A stretch of 64,000 bases of DNA from Bacteroidales bacterium (GTDB lineage Bacteria; Bacteroidota; Bacteroidia; Bacteroidales; FEN-979): NCBI GenBank assembly GCA_023231005.1, contig JALNWG010000005.1, positions 1-64,000 on the forward strand, read 5' to 3'. Made by a program: the position numbers and the translations under genes. The notes beneath the pieces are model-generated. The model was not told the DNA's origin, did not search any database, and saw only the letters and a program-made list of their open reading frames with translations. This document shows, one piece after another, positions 25,122-34,305 of the stretch. The number at the start of each line of letters is the position of its first letter. Position 1 is the first letter of the stretch.

Positions 25122-26678
25122 TTAAAGTTTTGGTTTTAATACAATAAAGGGAACCAAAATCTCTTCCATGGAAATCCCTCCATGCTGAAAAGTATCTTTA
25201 TAATAATTTACATAATAATTATAGTTATTTGGATAAGCAAAGAAATCATCATTCCTGCAAAACACATAAGAAGAACTCACATTTCCCCGGGGCAGGAAGA
25301 TATCGCTGGGATTCCTGACTTCAAAAGCTTCCTGATGCTCATATTTTAAGGCACGTCCGGTTTTATACCGCAAATTGGTATTGGTATTCCGGTCACCTAA
25401 TATTTTTACGGGGTTCTCTACACGGATTGAACCATGGTCGGTTGTGATGGCAAGATTTACATCTTTTTCACCTAAAAATTTCAAGATATCAAACAGTGGA
25501 GAGTGTTGAAACCAACTCACGGTAAGCGAGCGATATGCCTTTTCATCATCCGCCAACTCCCGGATGATCTCCATTTCGGTACGGGCATGGGAAAGCATAT
25601 CAACGAAATTATAAACAATGAAATTCAATTTGTTGATCATTAAATTGGGCATCAGTTCCACCAGCTTTTTCCCATATGTCTGGTTCAACACTTTATAGTA
25701 AGAATACTTAACATCATGACCATATCGGCGAAGAAGCTCACCCAGCAGCTCATTTTCAAAGTTATTCTTGGATCCTTCTTCATCTTCATCCACCCAATAT
25801 TTCGGATACTTTTTTTGAATTTCAGTAGGAAGTAATCCACTGAAAAGAGAATTCCTCGCATATTGGGTAACAGTAGGAAGGATACTGTAATATATATCTT
25901 CGCGTTCAACACGAAAAAAATCCTCCAGGATAGGCTGAAGTACTTTCCATTGGTCGAAGCGCAGATTGTCAATTAGAATAACGAAGAGTGGTTTATTATC
26001 ATGAAGCAAGGGAAACACTTTTTCCTTGATCAGGTTGTGCGATTGGACTGGTCTTTGTTCTGTTTTCCCGCTCAGCCAATCCGCATAATTTCGTTCTACA
26101 TATCTGCAAAAAACCTGATTGGCTTCATCTTTTTGCATCTTAAGTACCTGGTTCATTCCATCGTCCATAGATTGCCCCAATTTAAGCTCCCAATGGGTAA
26201 TCTTTTTATAGATATCCGCCCACTCATCATAGTTCAACCGGTTGCTGATTTCCATCCCGATTGACCGGAATTCCTGTTGGTACATGTGGGTTGTTTTTTC
26301 CGATACTAACTTTTTATTCTCAAGGTTTTTTTTGAGACATAAAAGAATCTGGTTGGGTTTCACAGGTTTGATCAGATAATCGGCAATGTTGGAACCAATG
26401 GCATCTTCCATAATCGATTCTTCTTCATTTTTTGTAATCATAACTACGGGCAAATTCGGAAAATCGCCTTTTACCTTTGCCAAAGTTTCAATACCTGATA
26501 AACCCGGCATCTGTTCATCCAGAAAAACGATATCAAAAGGTTTCGATTTAAGGATTTCCAATGCATCATGACCATTATTGACTGTGCTTACATCATAACC
26601 CTTTTCTTTCAAGAAAATGATATGTGGTTTTAACAGGTCGATTTCATCATCCACCCATAAAATCGATAACTTATCCAT
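25122..26678 (-). CDS. porX: T9SS regulator PorX (receiver-PglZ protein)
   Basis: A 518-residue protein with a receiver domain (1-120; D10/D11, phosphoacceptor D54 in VFLDEQMPG, K in YLIKPVKP). The rest is a PglZ domain of the alkaline phosphatase superfamily (about 200-515), with LIDNLRFDQWK, the nucleophile region, and ITTDHGSIRVENP supplying metal ligands. This is the architecture of PorX, which controls type IX secretion genes and acts as a zinc phosphodiesterase on nucleotide oligomers. At least three T9SS cargo proteins are encoded in this window. Its usual kinase PorY is not seen here. Confidence 0.95.
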   Translation of the reverse strand: MDKLSILWVDDEIDLLKPHIIFLKEKGYDVSTVNNGHDALEILKSKPFDIVFLDEQMPGLSGIETLAKVKGDFPNLPVVMITKNEEESIMEDAIGSNIADYLIKPVKPNQILLCLKKNLENKKLVSEKTTHMYQQEFRSIGMEISNRLNYDEWADIYKKITHWELKLGQSMDDGMNQVLKMQKDEANQVFCRYVERNYADWLSGKTEQRPVQSHNLIKEKVFPLLHDNKPLFVILIDNLRFDQWKVLQPILEDFFRVEREDIYYSILPTVTQYARNSLFSGLLPTEIQKKYPKYWVDEDEEGSKNNFENELLGELLRRYGHDVKYSYYKVLNQTYGKKLVELMPNLMINKLNFIVYNFVDMLSHARTEMEIIRELADDEKAYRSLTVSWFQHSPLFDILKFLGEKDVNLAITTDHGSIRVENPVKILGDRNTNTNLRYKTGRALKYEHQEAFEVRNPSDIFLPRGNVSSSYVFCRNDDFFAYPNNYNYYVNYYKDTFQHGGISMEEILVPFIVLKPKL

Positions 26679-26754
26679 GTGTTGATATTTGTCTTTATAA
26701 ATGTTGTAAGTTTGCTTTTATTGTGTAAACAACGCTATATTTAATAATCTTTAA

Positions 26755-26783
26755 CAAAGTTAGATGAATTTATCGTCTACCAA
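26755..26783 (-). promoter_or_regulatory. Putative promoter for porX operon
   Basis: On the minus strand, TTG (26783-26781), 18 bases, then TAACTTTG (26762-26755) resembles TTTG-N19-TAnnTTTG. It overlaps the first codons of the divergent HD-domain gene, leaving a leader of about 70 bases before porX. Confidence 0.4.
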
Positions 26784-28008
26784 TAAACTCAAGAATATCA
26801 ATGATCCGGTTTATGGGTTTGTCACCATTCCCAATGCGCTGGTTTATGACGTTATTGAACATCCATTTTTTCAGCGTTTACGCAGGATCAAACAGCTTGG
26901 CTTGACCTATTACACCTATCCTTCGGCACTTCATACCAGGTTTCAGCATGCTCTTGGAGCCATGCACCTCATGGGTTTGGCTATAGGAGTTCTGCGTTCC
27001 AAAGGGATTGAAATCACAGAGGAGGAGGCAGAAGGGGTGAATCTTGCCATTCTTTTGCATGACATTGGTCATGGGCCTTTTTCCCATACGCTGGAAAAGA
27101 CCATTGTCAAGGATCTAACCCACGAAGATCTCTCGAAGTTATTTATCGCGGCACTGAACCAGGAATTTGACGGACGGTTGACCCTTGCCTACCAGATCTT
27201 CATGGATCAATATCCAAAAAAATTCTTACATCAACTCGTTTCGAGTCAACTTGATATGGATCGTCTCGATTACCTGGCCCGTGACAGTTTTTTTACAGGA
27301 GTTGCTGAGGGGGTGATAAGTTATGACCGGATCATCAAAATGCTGACGGTTGTCGATGATGAACTGGTTGTTGAAGCCAAAGGGATCTATTCCATTGAAA
27401 AATTCCTGATTTCCAGACGATTGATGTATTGGCAAGTTTACTTGCATAAAACCGTGATCGCTGCCGATCAAATGTTGATCAATTTATTAAAAAGAGCAAA
27501 ATATTTAGGGGAACAGGGAACTCCGCTATTTGCAACGCCTGCTTTCAACAGGTTTTTACAGGGGAATCCATCAAAAGAGGAGGTAATGGCTTCACGAGAA
27601 TGGCTGGAATGTTTTGCCCGGTTGGATGATTTTGATGTCTTTGCTTCTGTGAAAGCATGGGTTGACCACCCCGACCGCATCCTGTCGACTTTGTGTGATG
27701 CTTTGATAAATCGACGGCTTTTCCGGGTAGAAATGCAAACCAACTCCTTTGATTCAGGGTATATTGACAAAATCAGACAGAAAACATGTACGCAATATAA
27801 CCTGAATCATGAAGAGACTGAATATTTTTTTACAGATGATAAAGTTGAAAACAAGGCTTACAATCCCTGTCATGACCGGATCATGATCAAAGGAAAAAAT
27901 GAAGAGATGTTGGATATCTCCCTGGCTTCCGAGCAACTGAATATTGCCGTTTTACCCACCACGGTAAGCAAGTATTTGTTATGCTATCCAAAAAACATAA
28001 TAGTTTAA
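26764..28008 (+). CDS. HD-domain phosphohydrolase (dNTPase-like)
   Basis: A 414-residue protein with the HD metal site: H62 (TRFQHALGAMHL), H99-D100 (LLHDIGHGPFSH) and an Asp in QLDMDRLDYLARD at about 164-169. This arrangement matches the dGTPase/SAMHD1-like branch found in Bacteroidota. A nucleoside triphosphate substrate is likely by family, but specificity is unknown. It leads the plus-strand run with lpxD, lpxC-fabZ and lpxA, 72 bases ahead of lpxD, and it is divergent from porX. Confidence 0.88.
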   Translation: MNLSSTNKLKNINDPVYGFVTIPNALVYDVIEHPFFQRLRRIKQLGLTYYTYPSALHTRFQHALGAMHLMGLAIGVLRSKGIEITEEEAEGVNLAILLHDIGHGPFSHTLEKTIVKDLTHEDLSKLFIAALNQEFDGRLTLAYQIFMDQYPKKFLHQLVSSQLDMDRLDYLARDSFFTGVAEGVISYDRIIKMLTVVDDELVVEAKGIYSIEKFLISRRLMYWQVYLHKTVIAADQMLINLLKRAKYLGEQGTPLFATPAFNRFLQGNPSKEEVMASREWLECFARLDDFDVFASVKAWVDHPDRILSTLCDALINRRLFRVEMQTNSFDSGYIDKIRQKTCTQYNLNHEETEYFFTDDKVENKAYNPCHDRIMIKGKNEEMLDISLASEQLNIAVLPTTVSKYLLCYPKNIIV

Positions 28009-28080
28009 GCATCTGTTAGTTAAAAAATATTCTCCTGCTTCTAAGATTTTTTTTAATAACTTGCGCAGTTTTTAAAAAAT

Positions 28081-29115
28081 ATGGAATTTACTGCTAATCA
28101 AATTGCTGGTTTTTTAAATGGCACCATAGAAGGTGATCCGACTATTAAAGTTTCAAATCTTTCGAAAATTGAAGATGGCCATCCTGGCACGATGACTTTT
28201 TTAGCCAATCCAAAATATGTTCCTTTTATTTACACCACCCACGCTTCTGTTGTTGTTGTAAATCATGATTTTATTCCATCCCAGCCCGTTTCTTGTACAC
28301 TGATACGGGTAACCGATTCTTACAGTGCCTTCGCCTCTTTGTTAGCGATGTTCAATCAGACGAAAGCCACTCCTTCCGGAATTTCATCTTTATGTTTCAT
28401 ATCTCCATCTGCAAAAATGGGTTCCGGTTTTTCTGCCGGGGCTTTCAGTTATTTAGGAGAAGAGGTTGTGGTGGGAGATAACGTCTATATTCATCCCCAG
28501 GTTTATGTTGGAAATCATGTTATCATTGGTGATGACACAGTTTTATATCCTGGGGTCAGGATATATGCAGATTGTGTAATCGGGAAAAACTGTACACTAC
28601 ATTCGGGTGTCATTATTGGGTCCGATGGGTTTGGATTTGCTCCTCACAGCGACAATCTTTACCAAAAGATCCCCCAGGTGGGAAATGTAATCCTCGAAGA
28701 CAATGTAGAAGTGGGATCAAATACTACAATTGATAGGGCCACCATGGGATCGACCATTCTTCACACAGGGGTAAAACTTGATAACCTTATCCAGGTTGCT
28801 CACAATGTTGAGATTGGTGAAAACACGGTGATTGCAGCCCAAAGTGGAATTTCCGGATCAACCAGGATCGGAAAAAACTGTATGATCGGAGGGCAGGTTG
28901 GGATTGTCGGACATATCGTGATCGCCGACGAGGTTAAGATTGGAGCCGGATCGGGGGTTGAAGCCAGCATACCACAGAAGGGAGCAATCGTTCTTGGCGC
29001 TCCGGCCATTGAAATTGGGAAAGCCAGAAGGAATTTCATCTATTGGCGAAAACTTGATGAAATTGTAAAAAAAGTATATGCCCTTGAAAAGCAAATAAAT
29101 AAATCACATGAGTGA
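28081..29115 (+). CDS. lpxD: UDP-3-O-(3-hydroxyacyl)glucosamine N-acyltransferase
   Basis: A 344-residue left-handed beta-helix acyltransferase for the third step of lipid A synthesis, using acyl-ACP. The N-terminal uridine-binding domain (about 1-100, with TMTFLANPKY) precedes hexapeptide repeats (GDNVYIHPQVYVGNHVIIG and more). Catalytic H241 lies in LIQVAHNVEIG, equivalent to H239 of the E. coli enzyme. Its 3' end overlaps lpxC-fabZ by eight bases. A second LpxD homologue is encoded at 33368-34300, so the true lipid A enzyme is judged to be this one because of its operon. Confidence 0.95.
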   Translation: MEFTANQIAGFLNGTIEGDPTIKVSNLSKIEDGHPGTMTFLANPKYVPFIYTTHASVVVVNHDFIPSQPVSCTLIRVTDSYSAFASLLAMFNQTKATPSGISSLCFISPSAKMGSGFSAGAFSYLGEEVVVGDNVYIHPQVYVGNHVIIGDDTVLYPGVRIYADCVIGKNCTLHSGVIIGSDGFGFAPHSDNLYQKIPQVGNVILEDNVEVGSNTTIDRATMGSTILHTGVKLDNLIQVAHNVEIGENTVIAAQSGISGSTRIGKNCMIGGQVGIVGHIVIADEVKIGAGSGVEASIPQKGAIVLGAPAIEIGKARRNFIYWRKLDEIVKKVYALEKQINKSHE

Positions 29116-30499
29116 AAAACAACAAACAATCAAATCTCAGATAAGCATTTCAGGTGTAGGGTTACATACCGGGAAGGAAGTGGAAATTACTTTCAAACCA
29201 GCTCCTGAAAATTATGGTGTTAAATTCCGTCGTATCGATCTCCCGGCATCTACATTAGTAGATGCTGATGTAGACAATGTGGTTGACACCTCCCGTGGAA
29301 CAAGTCTTGAGCAGGATGGAGTACGTATTGACACGGAAGAACATGTCCTTGCTGCCCTTTCAGGTCTTGAAATCGACAATGTTCTGGTAGAGATGAATCA
29401 GTCGGAAACCCCGATCCTCGATGGAAGTTCACGGTTATATGTAGAAGCGTTGCAATCGGCAGGTATAGTTGAACAAAAAGCGCTGCGGAAATATTTCGAA
29501 CTCACTTCCAATGTTACCTATACAAATCCGGAGAAAAAAGTTGAGATGATTGCCATCCCTTCTAAAGATTTCCGGGTATCGGTAATGATCGATTATGAAT
29601 CCAAAATATTACAATCACAAAACGCTACCCTTTACAACATAAACCAGTTCCAGAAAGATTTTTCCTCTTGCCGGACTTTTGTCTTTCTTCATGAGCTGGA
29701 GTACCTGATCAATAACAACCTGATCAAAGGAGGCGATTTGAGCAATGCTATTGTGTTCGTCGACCGTTTAGTTTCCCGTAAAGAATTAGATCACCTTGCA
29801 CAATTATTTCATAAACCCAAAGTTGAAGTTCTCAAAGAGGGGATTCTGAATAACTTAGAATTGCAATTTCCCAACGAACCGGCGCGACATAAACTGCTTG
29901 ATGTAATCGGAGATCTTTCCCTGATTGGGATGCCTTTGAAAGCTCATATCATCGCTACCCGTCCGGGTCATCAATCGAATGTAGAGTTTGCGCGATTGAT
30001 TAAAAAACAACTTAAAAAAGAAAAACGCAGTGTTGACATCCCTAAGTTCGATTTGAATAAAACCCCACTTTATAATATTAACCAGATCAAGAACATTCTT
30101 CCTCACCGCCCGCCTTTTCTCTTTATTGACCGTATTCTTGAAATGGGATCCGATTATGTAGTAGGGCTTAAAAATGTAACCATGAATGAACCATTTTTTG
30201 TGGGTCATTTTCCGGATGAGCCGGTAATGCCAGGGGTCATTCAGATTGAAGCCATGGCACAAACCGGTGGCATTTTAGCGTTAAGTACGGTCGATGACCC
30301 GCAAAACTACAACACCCTCTTTGTTAAAATCGAGAATGTAAAATTCCGTCAACGGGTAGTCCCTGGCGATACGATTGTTTTCTTTAATCAATTGAATGGT
30401 CCTATTCGACGCGGTTTAGTCTGCATGAAGGGAGTCGCATACGTAGGAAACAAAATCGTGATGGAAGCAGAAATGATGGCCCAGATTCAACGAAAATAA
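29108..30499 (+). CDS. lpxC-fabZ: Fused UDP-3-O-acyl-GlcNAc deacetylase / 3-hydroxyacyl-ACP dehydratase
   Basis: A 463-residue fusion typical of Bacteroidota. The LpxC part (1 to about 305) has SGVGLHTGKEV, zinc ligands H79 (EEHVLAAL) and H261/D265 (RHKLLDVIGDL), and LDGSS. The FabZ part (about 320-463) has ILPHRPPFLFIDRI and HFPDEPVMPGVIQIEAMAQ, with the catalytic His and Glu. LpxC commits precursor to lipid A, while FabZ dehydrates 3-hydroxyacyl-ACP for fatty acid elongation. Both use the same acyl-ACP pool, so the fusion could fix their ratio. lpxA follows after eight bases. Confidence 0.97.
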   Translation: MSEKQQTIKSQISISGVGLHTGKEVEITFKPAPENYGVKFRRIDLPASTLVDADVDNVVDTSRGTSLEQDGVRIDTEEHVLAALSGLEIDNVLVEMNQSETPILDGSSRLYVEALQSAGIVEQKALRKYFELTSNVTYTNPEKKVEMIAIPSKDFRVSVMIDYESKILQSQNATLYNINQFQKDFSSCRTFVFLHELEYLINNNLIKGGDLSNAIVFVDRLVSRKELDHLAQLFHKPKVEVLKEGILNNLELQFPNEPARHKLLDVIGDLSLIGMPLKAHIIATRPGHQSNVEFARLIKKQLKKEKRSVDIPKFDLNKTPLYNINQIKNILPHRPPFLFIDRILEMGSDYVVGLKNVTMNEPFFVGHFPDEPVMPGVIQIEAMAQTGGILALSTVDDPQNYNTLFVKIENVKFRQRVVPGDTIVFFNQLNGPIRRGLVCMKGVAYVGNKIVMEAEMMAQIQRK

Positions 30500-30507
30500 A
30501 ATTCAAG

Positions 30508-31314
30508 ATGAACCAACCTTTAGCATACGTAAATCCACAGGCAAAAGTCGCCGCCAATGTAGTAATCGAACCCTTTGTATCGATCGATAAAAATGTAATC
30601 ATTGAAGAAGGAACCTGGATCGGACCCAATGTGACCATTATGGAAGGCGCCCGCATTGGTAAAAACTGTAAAATTTTTCCTGGCGCTGTAATTTCCGCAG
30701 TCCCCCAGGACCTTAAATTTGCAGGAGAAGAAACCATTGTGAAAATAGGGAACAATGTTACGATTCGTGAATTTGTGACCATCAACCGGGGAACAAAAGC
30801 CAGTTATGAAACCGTAGTCGGTGACAACTGTTTGCTAATGGCTTATGTTCATATCGCTCACGATTGTGTGATCGGAAATAACGTCATTCTGGGCAATAGC
30901 TCTGCTTTGGCTGGTCATATTTTCATTGATGACTGGGCTATTCTAGGAGGGGTTGTCGCTGTTCATCAGTTTGTTCATGTTGGTGCCCATACCATGGTTG
31001 GAGGAGGCTCTCTGGTTAGAAAAGACATCCCCCCATTTACCAAAGCTGCACGGGAACCCATTTCCTATGTAGGTGTTAATTCGATCGGCTTACGACGTCG
31101 TGGATTTAGCGCAGAAAGGATCACTCAGATTCAGGATATTTACCGGATTATCTATCTCAAGGGATATAATGTTTCACAAGCTGTCGAATATATTGAAGCC
31201 GATATTCCGGCTACTCCCGAACGCGATGAAATCCTATCATTTATTTCCAATTCAAGCCGGGGTATCATGAAGGGATACGCCAAAGTCAGAGAGAAGCAAT
31301 CAGACAAGACATAA
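30508..31314 (+). CDS. lpxA: UDP-N-acetylglucosamine O-acyltransferase
   Basis: A 268-residue beta-helix acyltransferase for the first lipid A step. It begins QPLAYVNPQAKVAANVVIEP and has repeated hexapeptides. Catalytic H118 lies in MAYVHIAHDCVIGNN. The C-terminal helical domain (from about 195, NSIGLRRRGFSAERI) is characteristic of LpxA and distinguishes it from LpxD. Length is normal. It sits between lpxC-fabZ and an ABC ATPase with gaps of 8 and 6 bases. Confidence 0.96.
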   Translation: MNQPLAYVNPQAKVAANVVIEPFVSIDKNVIIEEGTWIGPNVTIMEGARIGKNCKIFPGAVISAVPQDLKFAGEETIVKIGNNVTIREFVTINRGTKASYETVVGDNCLLMAYVHIAHDCVIGNNVILGNSSALAGHIFIDDWAILGGVVAVHQFVHVGAHTMVGGGSLVRKDIPPFTKAAREPISYVGVNSIGLRRRGFSAERITQIQDIYRIIYLKGYNVSQAVEYIEADIPATPERDEILSFISNSSRGIMKGYAKVREKQSDKT

Positions 31315-31320
31315 ATCCTG

Positions 31321-31938
31321 ATGCGGATTGAGCTTCAACATATCGGAAAGAAATTCAATTCCGAGTGGATTTTTCGCAATATTTTCTTTCTTTTTGAAGA
31401 ACAGCGCATCTCCGCTATACTTGGACGTAATGGTTCCGGTAAATCAACGTTACTTCAGATTGTTGCCGGAAATCTTCATCCTACCGAAGGTCGGATTGTT
31501 TATACTTACAGGGGCAAAGACATTACCAATGATAACATTTTCAAATATCTGGCAATGGTGGCACCCTACCAGGAACTAATTGAGGAATTCACAATCAGGG
31601 AAATGCTTTCGTTTCATTTTTCATTCAAATCTTACCTATCGGGATATTCTCATGAAAAAGCCATCGATCTTCTTGGTTTTTCAAGTATTAAACACAAATC
31701 TATCCATCAACTCTCGTCGGGGATGAAACAACGGGTTAAACTTGTCCTTGCATTATTGAGTGATGTCCCATTGCTTCTTTTGGATGAACCCACGATGAAT
31801 CTTGACAAGGGAGGGATTGACTGGTATCTTGACCTGATACAACAATTGGGAAAGCGTAGGACCATTATAATCTGCTCAAACATGCACCAAACCGAATCGG
31901 CCTTTGCCGATACCAACCTGCAAATCGAAAACTATTAG
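31321..31938 (+). CDS. ABC transporter ATP-binding protein
   Basis: A 205-residue single ATPase domain with Walker A GRNGSGKS (35-42), signature LSSGMKQRVKL, Walker B LLLLDEPTMNLD and the H-loop region near the C-terminus (CSNMHQTE), where the expected His is represented within SNMH. No membrane partner is encoded nearby. It closes the lipid A operon, a conserved position in Bacteroidota, and could belong to a split exporter. It is short for the family because it lacks a C-terminal regulatory segment. An AT-rich imperfect stem (31941-31976) lies after its stop, without a clear T-run. Confidence 0.85.
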   Translation: MRIELQHIGKKFNSEWIFRNIFFLFEEQRISAILGRNGSGKSTLLQIVAGNLHPTEGRIVYTYRGKDITNDNIFKYLAMVAPYQELIEEFTIREMLSFHFSFKSYLSGYSHEKAIDLLGFSSIKHKSIHQLSSGMKQRVKLVLALLSDVPLLLLDEPTMNLDKGGIDWYLDLIQQLGKRRTIIICSNMHQTESAFADTNLQIENY

Positions 31939-31972
31939 TTTTGATTCAATTTCTTACTCCTGACTAATTGAA

Positions 31973-32695
31973 TTAATTGTGTGCCACGAAATAATATTCG
32001 GTACTCTTTTCAAAACAGATTTTGAATTCGGAATCAGTAAGAGGAGGATTACCCTTAAGATAACCTTTCAGGGTGGAAATTTTCTGTCCGCACTCAGCGG
32101 AGATAAATTGGAATAAATGTTCGGGTTTTGATTCATAAAAATCAGCAGCGCCAAGACCAAATTCAAAGATAAGGATAGGATGGCACCGTTGAATGGTTTT
32201 TTTTGCCCCTTTGATCACTTGAAATTCTGCTCCCTCTACATCAATTTTGATCAATCGGACATTTGCTTCTGGAGGAATCATGTTGTCAAGGAGATCGGTC
32301 TTGACTGAAATTTGTTCGATATGAACGTGTTTCCCGTCGTACTCGCGTTTTTTTATTCCGCTATAAGCCGGGGCATTGAGGACATGTTGAAAGTTGGTGA
32401 CCCCGGTTTTGTCATATAGTGCAGTAGGAAAAATTGTTACCGAGGGATCGTTATGATACTTTTCAGTAAGTGCACGAAAGAGTTCCGGGATGGGTTCAAA
32501 TCCATATTTTCGGCCAGAAGGAGAACCTTCAATCATCAAGTCAAGGATCTCTCCTTTATGGCATCCAATATCAATACAGTCGGAATCCGGCTTTAGTGTT
32601 TGTTTAATTATTTGCCGGGTATATGCATCATATCGCTGATTCCGTGTAACAGAAATGTGCAGTAGCGCCAAGATTCGTTTCAAGAGTTGTTTCAT
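31973..32695 (-). CDS. FkbM-family methyltransferase
   Basis: A 240-residue SAM-dependent methyltransferase of FkbM type. Motif I is CIDIGCHKGEILDLM (about 40-54), followed by YGFEPIPELF and the FkbM signature RLIKIDVEGAEFQVIKGA (about 143-160). FkbM enzymes usually O-methylate sugars or polyketides. Nearness to the lipid A and polysaccharide genes suggests a glycan substrate, but that is inference. No membrane segment is seen. It is transcribed alone, divergent from efp. Confidence 0.85.
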   Translation of the reverse strand: MKQLLKRILALLHISVTRNQRYDAYTRQIIKQTLKPDSDCIDIGCHKGEILDLMIEGSPSGRKYGFEPIPELFRALTEKYHNDPSVTIFPTALYDKTGVTNFQHVLNAPAYSGIKKREYDGKHVHIEQISVKTDLLDNMIPPEANVRLIKIDVEGAEFQVIKGAKKTIQRCHPILIFEFGLGAADFYESKPEHLFQFISAECGQKISTLKGYLKGNPPLTDSEFKICFEKSTEYYFVAHN

Positions 32696-32728
32696 CAGCC
32701 GGAATAGACCTCATTTTCTTTGCTGCCG

Positions 32729-32736
32729 CAAAATTA
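32729..32736 (-). promoter_or_regulatory. Bacteroidota -7 box for the FkbM gene
   Basis: Minus-strand TAATTTTG fits TAnnTTTG, 33 bases before the start at 32695. No -33 element is evident. Confidence 0.3.
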
Positions 32737-32760
32737 CACATTTAATTAAAGAATTTTAAT

Positions 32761-32768
32761 TATTTTTG
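32761..32768 (+). promoter_or_regulatory. Bacteroidota -7 box for efp
   Basis: TATTTTTG fits TAnnTTTG and lies 36 bases before the efp ATG. The upstream element is weak (TTTA at 32741). Confidence 0.35.
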
Positions 32769-32804
32769 TAGCCCGTTAATGAATTCAATCATCAAAAAAT
32801 TTAT

Positions 32805-33371
32805 ATGGCGACAACAGCAGATATCAGAAATGGTCTGGTCATCGAATTTAATAATGATTTATACAGCATTGTTGAATTTCAACATGTAAAACCCGGCAAA
32901 GGTCCTGCCTTTATCCGTACGAAGTTAAAAAATCTGAAACATGGACGCGTGATTTCCAACACGTTCGATTCGGGGGCGAAAATTGAGATCGCACGGGTTG
33001 AGCGTCGGAAATACCAGTTTCTTTATAAAGAAGGGACAGATTATCATTTTATGAATATCGAGAATTTTGAACAAATTTATATTCCGGCTGAACTCATTAG
33101 TGCTCCACAATTTTTAAAAGAGGGACAGGAAGTTGAAATTCTTTTTCATGTTGATACGGAATCAGCCCTCACCTGCGAGTTGCCACCCTTTGTCATTCTG
33201 AAAATTACCTATACCGAACCTGGTATGCGTGGAAATACCGCAACCAACACGCTAAAAGATTGCACTGTTGAAACCGGTGCCATTGTGAAAGTTCCGTTAT
33301 TCATCGAAGCAGGAGAGACCATCAAGGTTGATACACGGACCGGAGATTATTCAGAACGGGTAAAAGTATGA
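32805..33371 (+). CDS. efp: Translation elongation factor P
   Basis: A 188-residue EF-P, which relieves ribosome stalling at polyproline. It has the KOW-like domain I, EF-P OB domain II and C-terminal OB domain III ending GDYSERVKV. The tip loop is VKPGKGPAFIRTKL, with K32 as the residue available for modification. The ATGA overlap with the following lpxD paralogue indicates coupling, a pairing that recurs in Bacteroidota. Enzymes that would modify K32 are not in the window. Confidence 0.97.
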   Translation: MATTADIRNGLVIEFNNDLYSIVEFQHVKPGKGPAFIRTKLKNLKHGRVISNTFDSGAKIEIARVERRKYQFLYKEGTDYHFMNIENFEQIYIPAELISAPQFLKEGQEVEILFHVDTESALTCELPPFVILKITYTEPGMRGNTATNTLKDCTVETGAIVKVPLFIEAGETIKVDTRTGDYSERVKV

Positions 33372-34300
33372 AATTTCCAAATCCAATAAAATTATCAGAC
33401 CTTGCTGATTTGCTGAAAGCAAAACCAGTCGGAAATCCAGATTTTTCTGTCACAGGAATGAATGAAATCCACATGGTAGAAGCCGGTGACCTGACTTTCG
33501 TTGATCATCCGAAATATTATGCAAAGGCAATGAATTCAAAGGCCACCACGATTCTCATTAACAAAGAAGTGGAATGTCCGGATGGGAAAGCCTTGCTGAT
33601 TTGTGAAAAACCCTTTGATGCATACGTTTCTTTGGCTTTACGATTTAGGCCTTTTGAACCTGCTGTTGGCATGATCAGCGAATCCGCTGTCATCGGCGCA
33701 GGAACAATAATCCAGCCGGGGGCTTTTATTGGAAACCATGTAACCATTGGAGAAAAGTGTATTATTCATGCCAACGCTACCATTTATGATCATACGGTAA
33801 TTGGCGACCGCGTCATCATTCATTCCGGAGCCGTGTTAGGCGCTGATGCTTATTACTTCCAACGACGTCCCGAGGGATGGAAAAAACTCGAATCCTGTGG
33901 TCGTGTTGTGATTGAAAACGATGTAGAAATCGGGGCTGTCACCACAATCGATAAAGGAGTTTCAGGAGATACAACGATTTCCTTTGGAACCAAGATCGAC
34001 AACCATGTACAGATCGGTCACGACACCAAGGTGGGGTGCCACTGCCTGATCGGCGCACATTGTGCCATCGCCGGAGTTACAATCATTGAGGATGACGTAA
34101 TTTTATGGGCCCGGGTTTCTGTAAATAAAGATCTCGTAATTGGTAAAAAAGCCATTGTTCTGGCTATGTCGGGAGTGGATAAATCACTCGATGGCGGAAA
34201 AACTTACTGGGGTATCCCAGCTGATGATCCCCGAAAAAAGTGGCGTGAATTGGTTGCCTTAAAACAACTACCTGATTTTTTGACCGGAAAAACCCATTAA
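33368..34300 (+). CDS. Second LpxD-like acyltransferase
   Basis: A 310-residue paralogue of LpxD with the same plan: N-terminal domain (GDLTFVDHPKYY), hexapeptide beta-helix (GAFIGNHVTIGEKCIIHANATIYDH, listed in part) and H218 in VQIGHDTKVG aligned with the LpxD catalytic His. It is about 35 residues shorter and lacks the long C-terminal helix. Family databases usually name it UDP-3-O-(3-hydroxymyristoyl)glucosamine N-acyltransferase, but with lpxD already present it may acylate another sugar nucleotide. It overlaps efp by four bases. Confidence 0.85.
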   Translation: MKFPNPIKLSDLADLLKAKPVGNPDFSVTGMNEIHMVEAGDLTFVDHPKYYAKAMNSKATTILINKEVECPDGKALLICEKPFDAYVSLALRFRPFEPAVGMISESAVIGAGTIIQPGAFIGNHVTIGEKCIIHANATIYDHTVIGDRVIIHSGAVLGADAYYFQRRPEGWKKLESCGRVVIENDVEIGAVTTIDKGVSGDTTISFGTKIDNHVQIGHDTKVGCHCLIGAHCAIAGVTIIEDDVILWARVSVNKDLVIGKKAIVLAMSGVDKSLDGGKTYWGIPADDPRKKWRELVALKQLPDFLTGKTH

Positions 34301-34305
34301 TCTAA

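Noticed and set aside
31941..31976. Terminator after the ABC ATPase gene
   Set aside because: The 11-base AT-rich stem includes a G-U pair, a 14-base loop and no T-run, so termination is doubtful.
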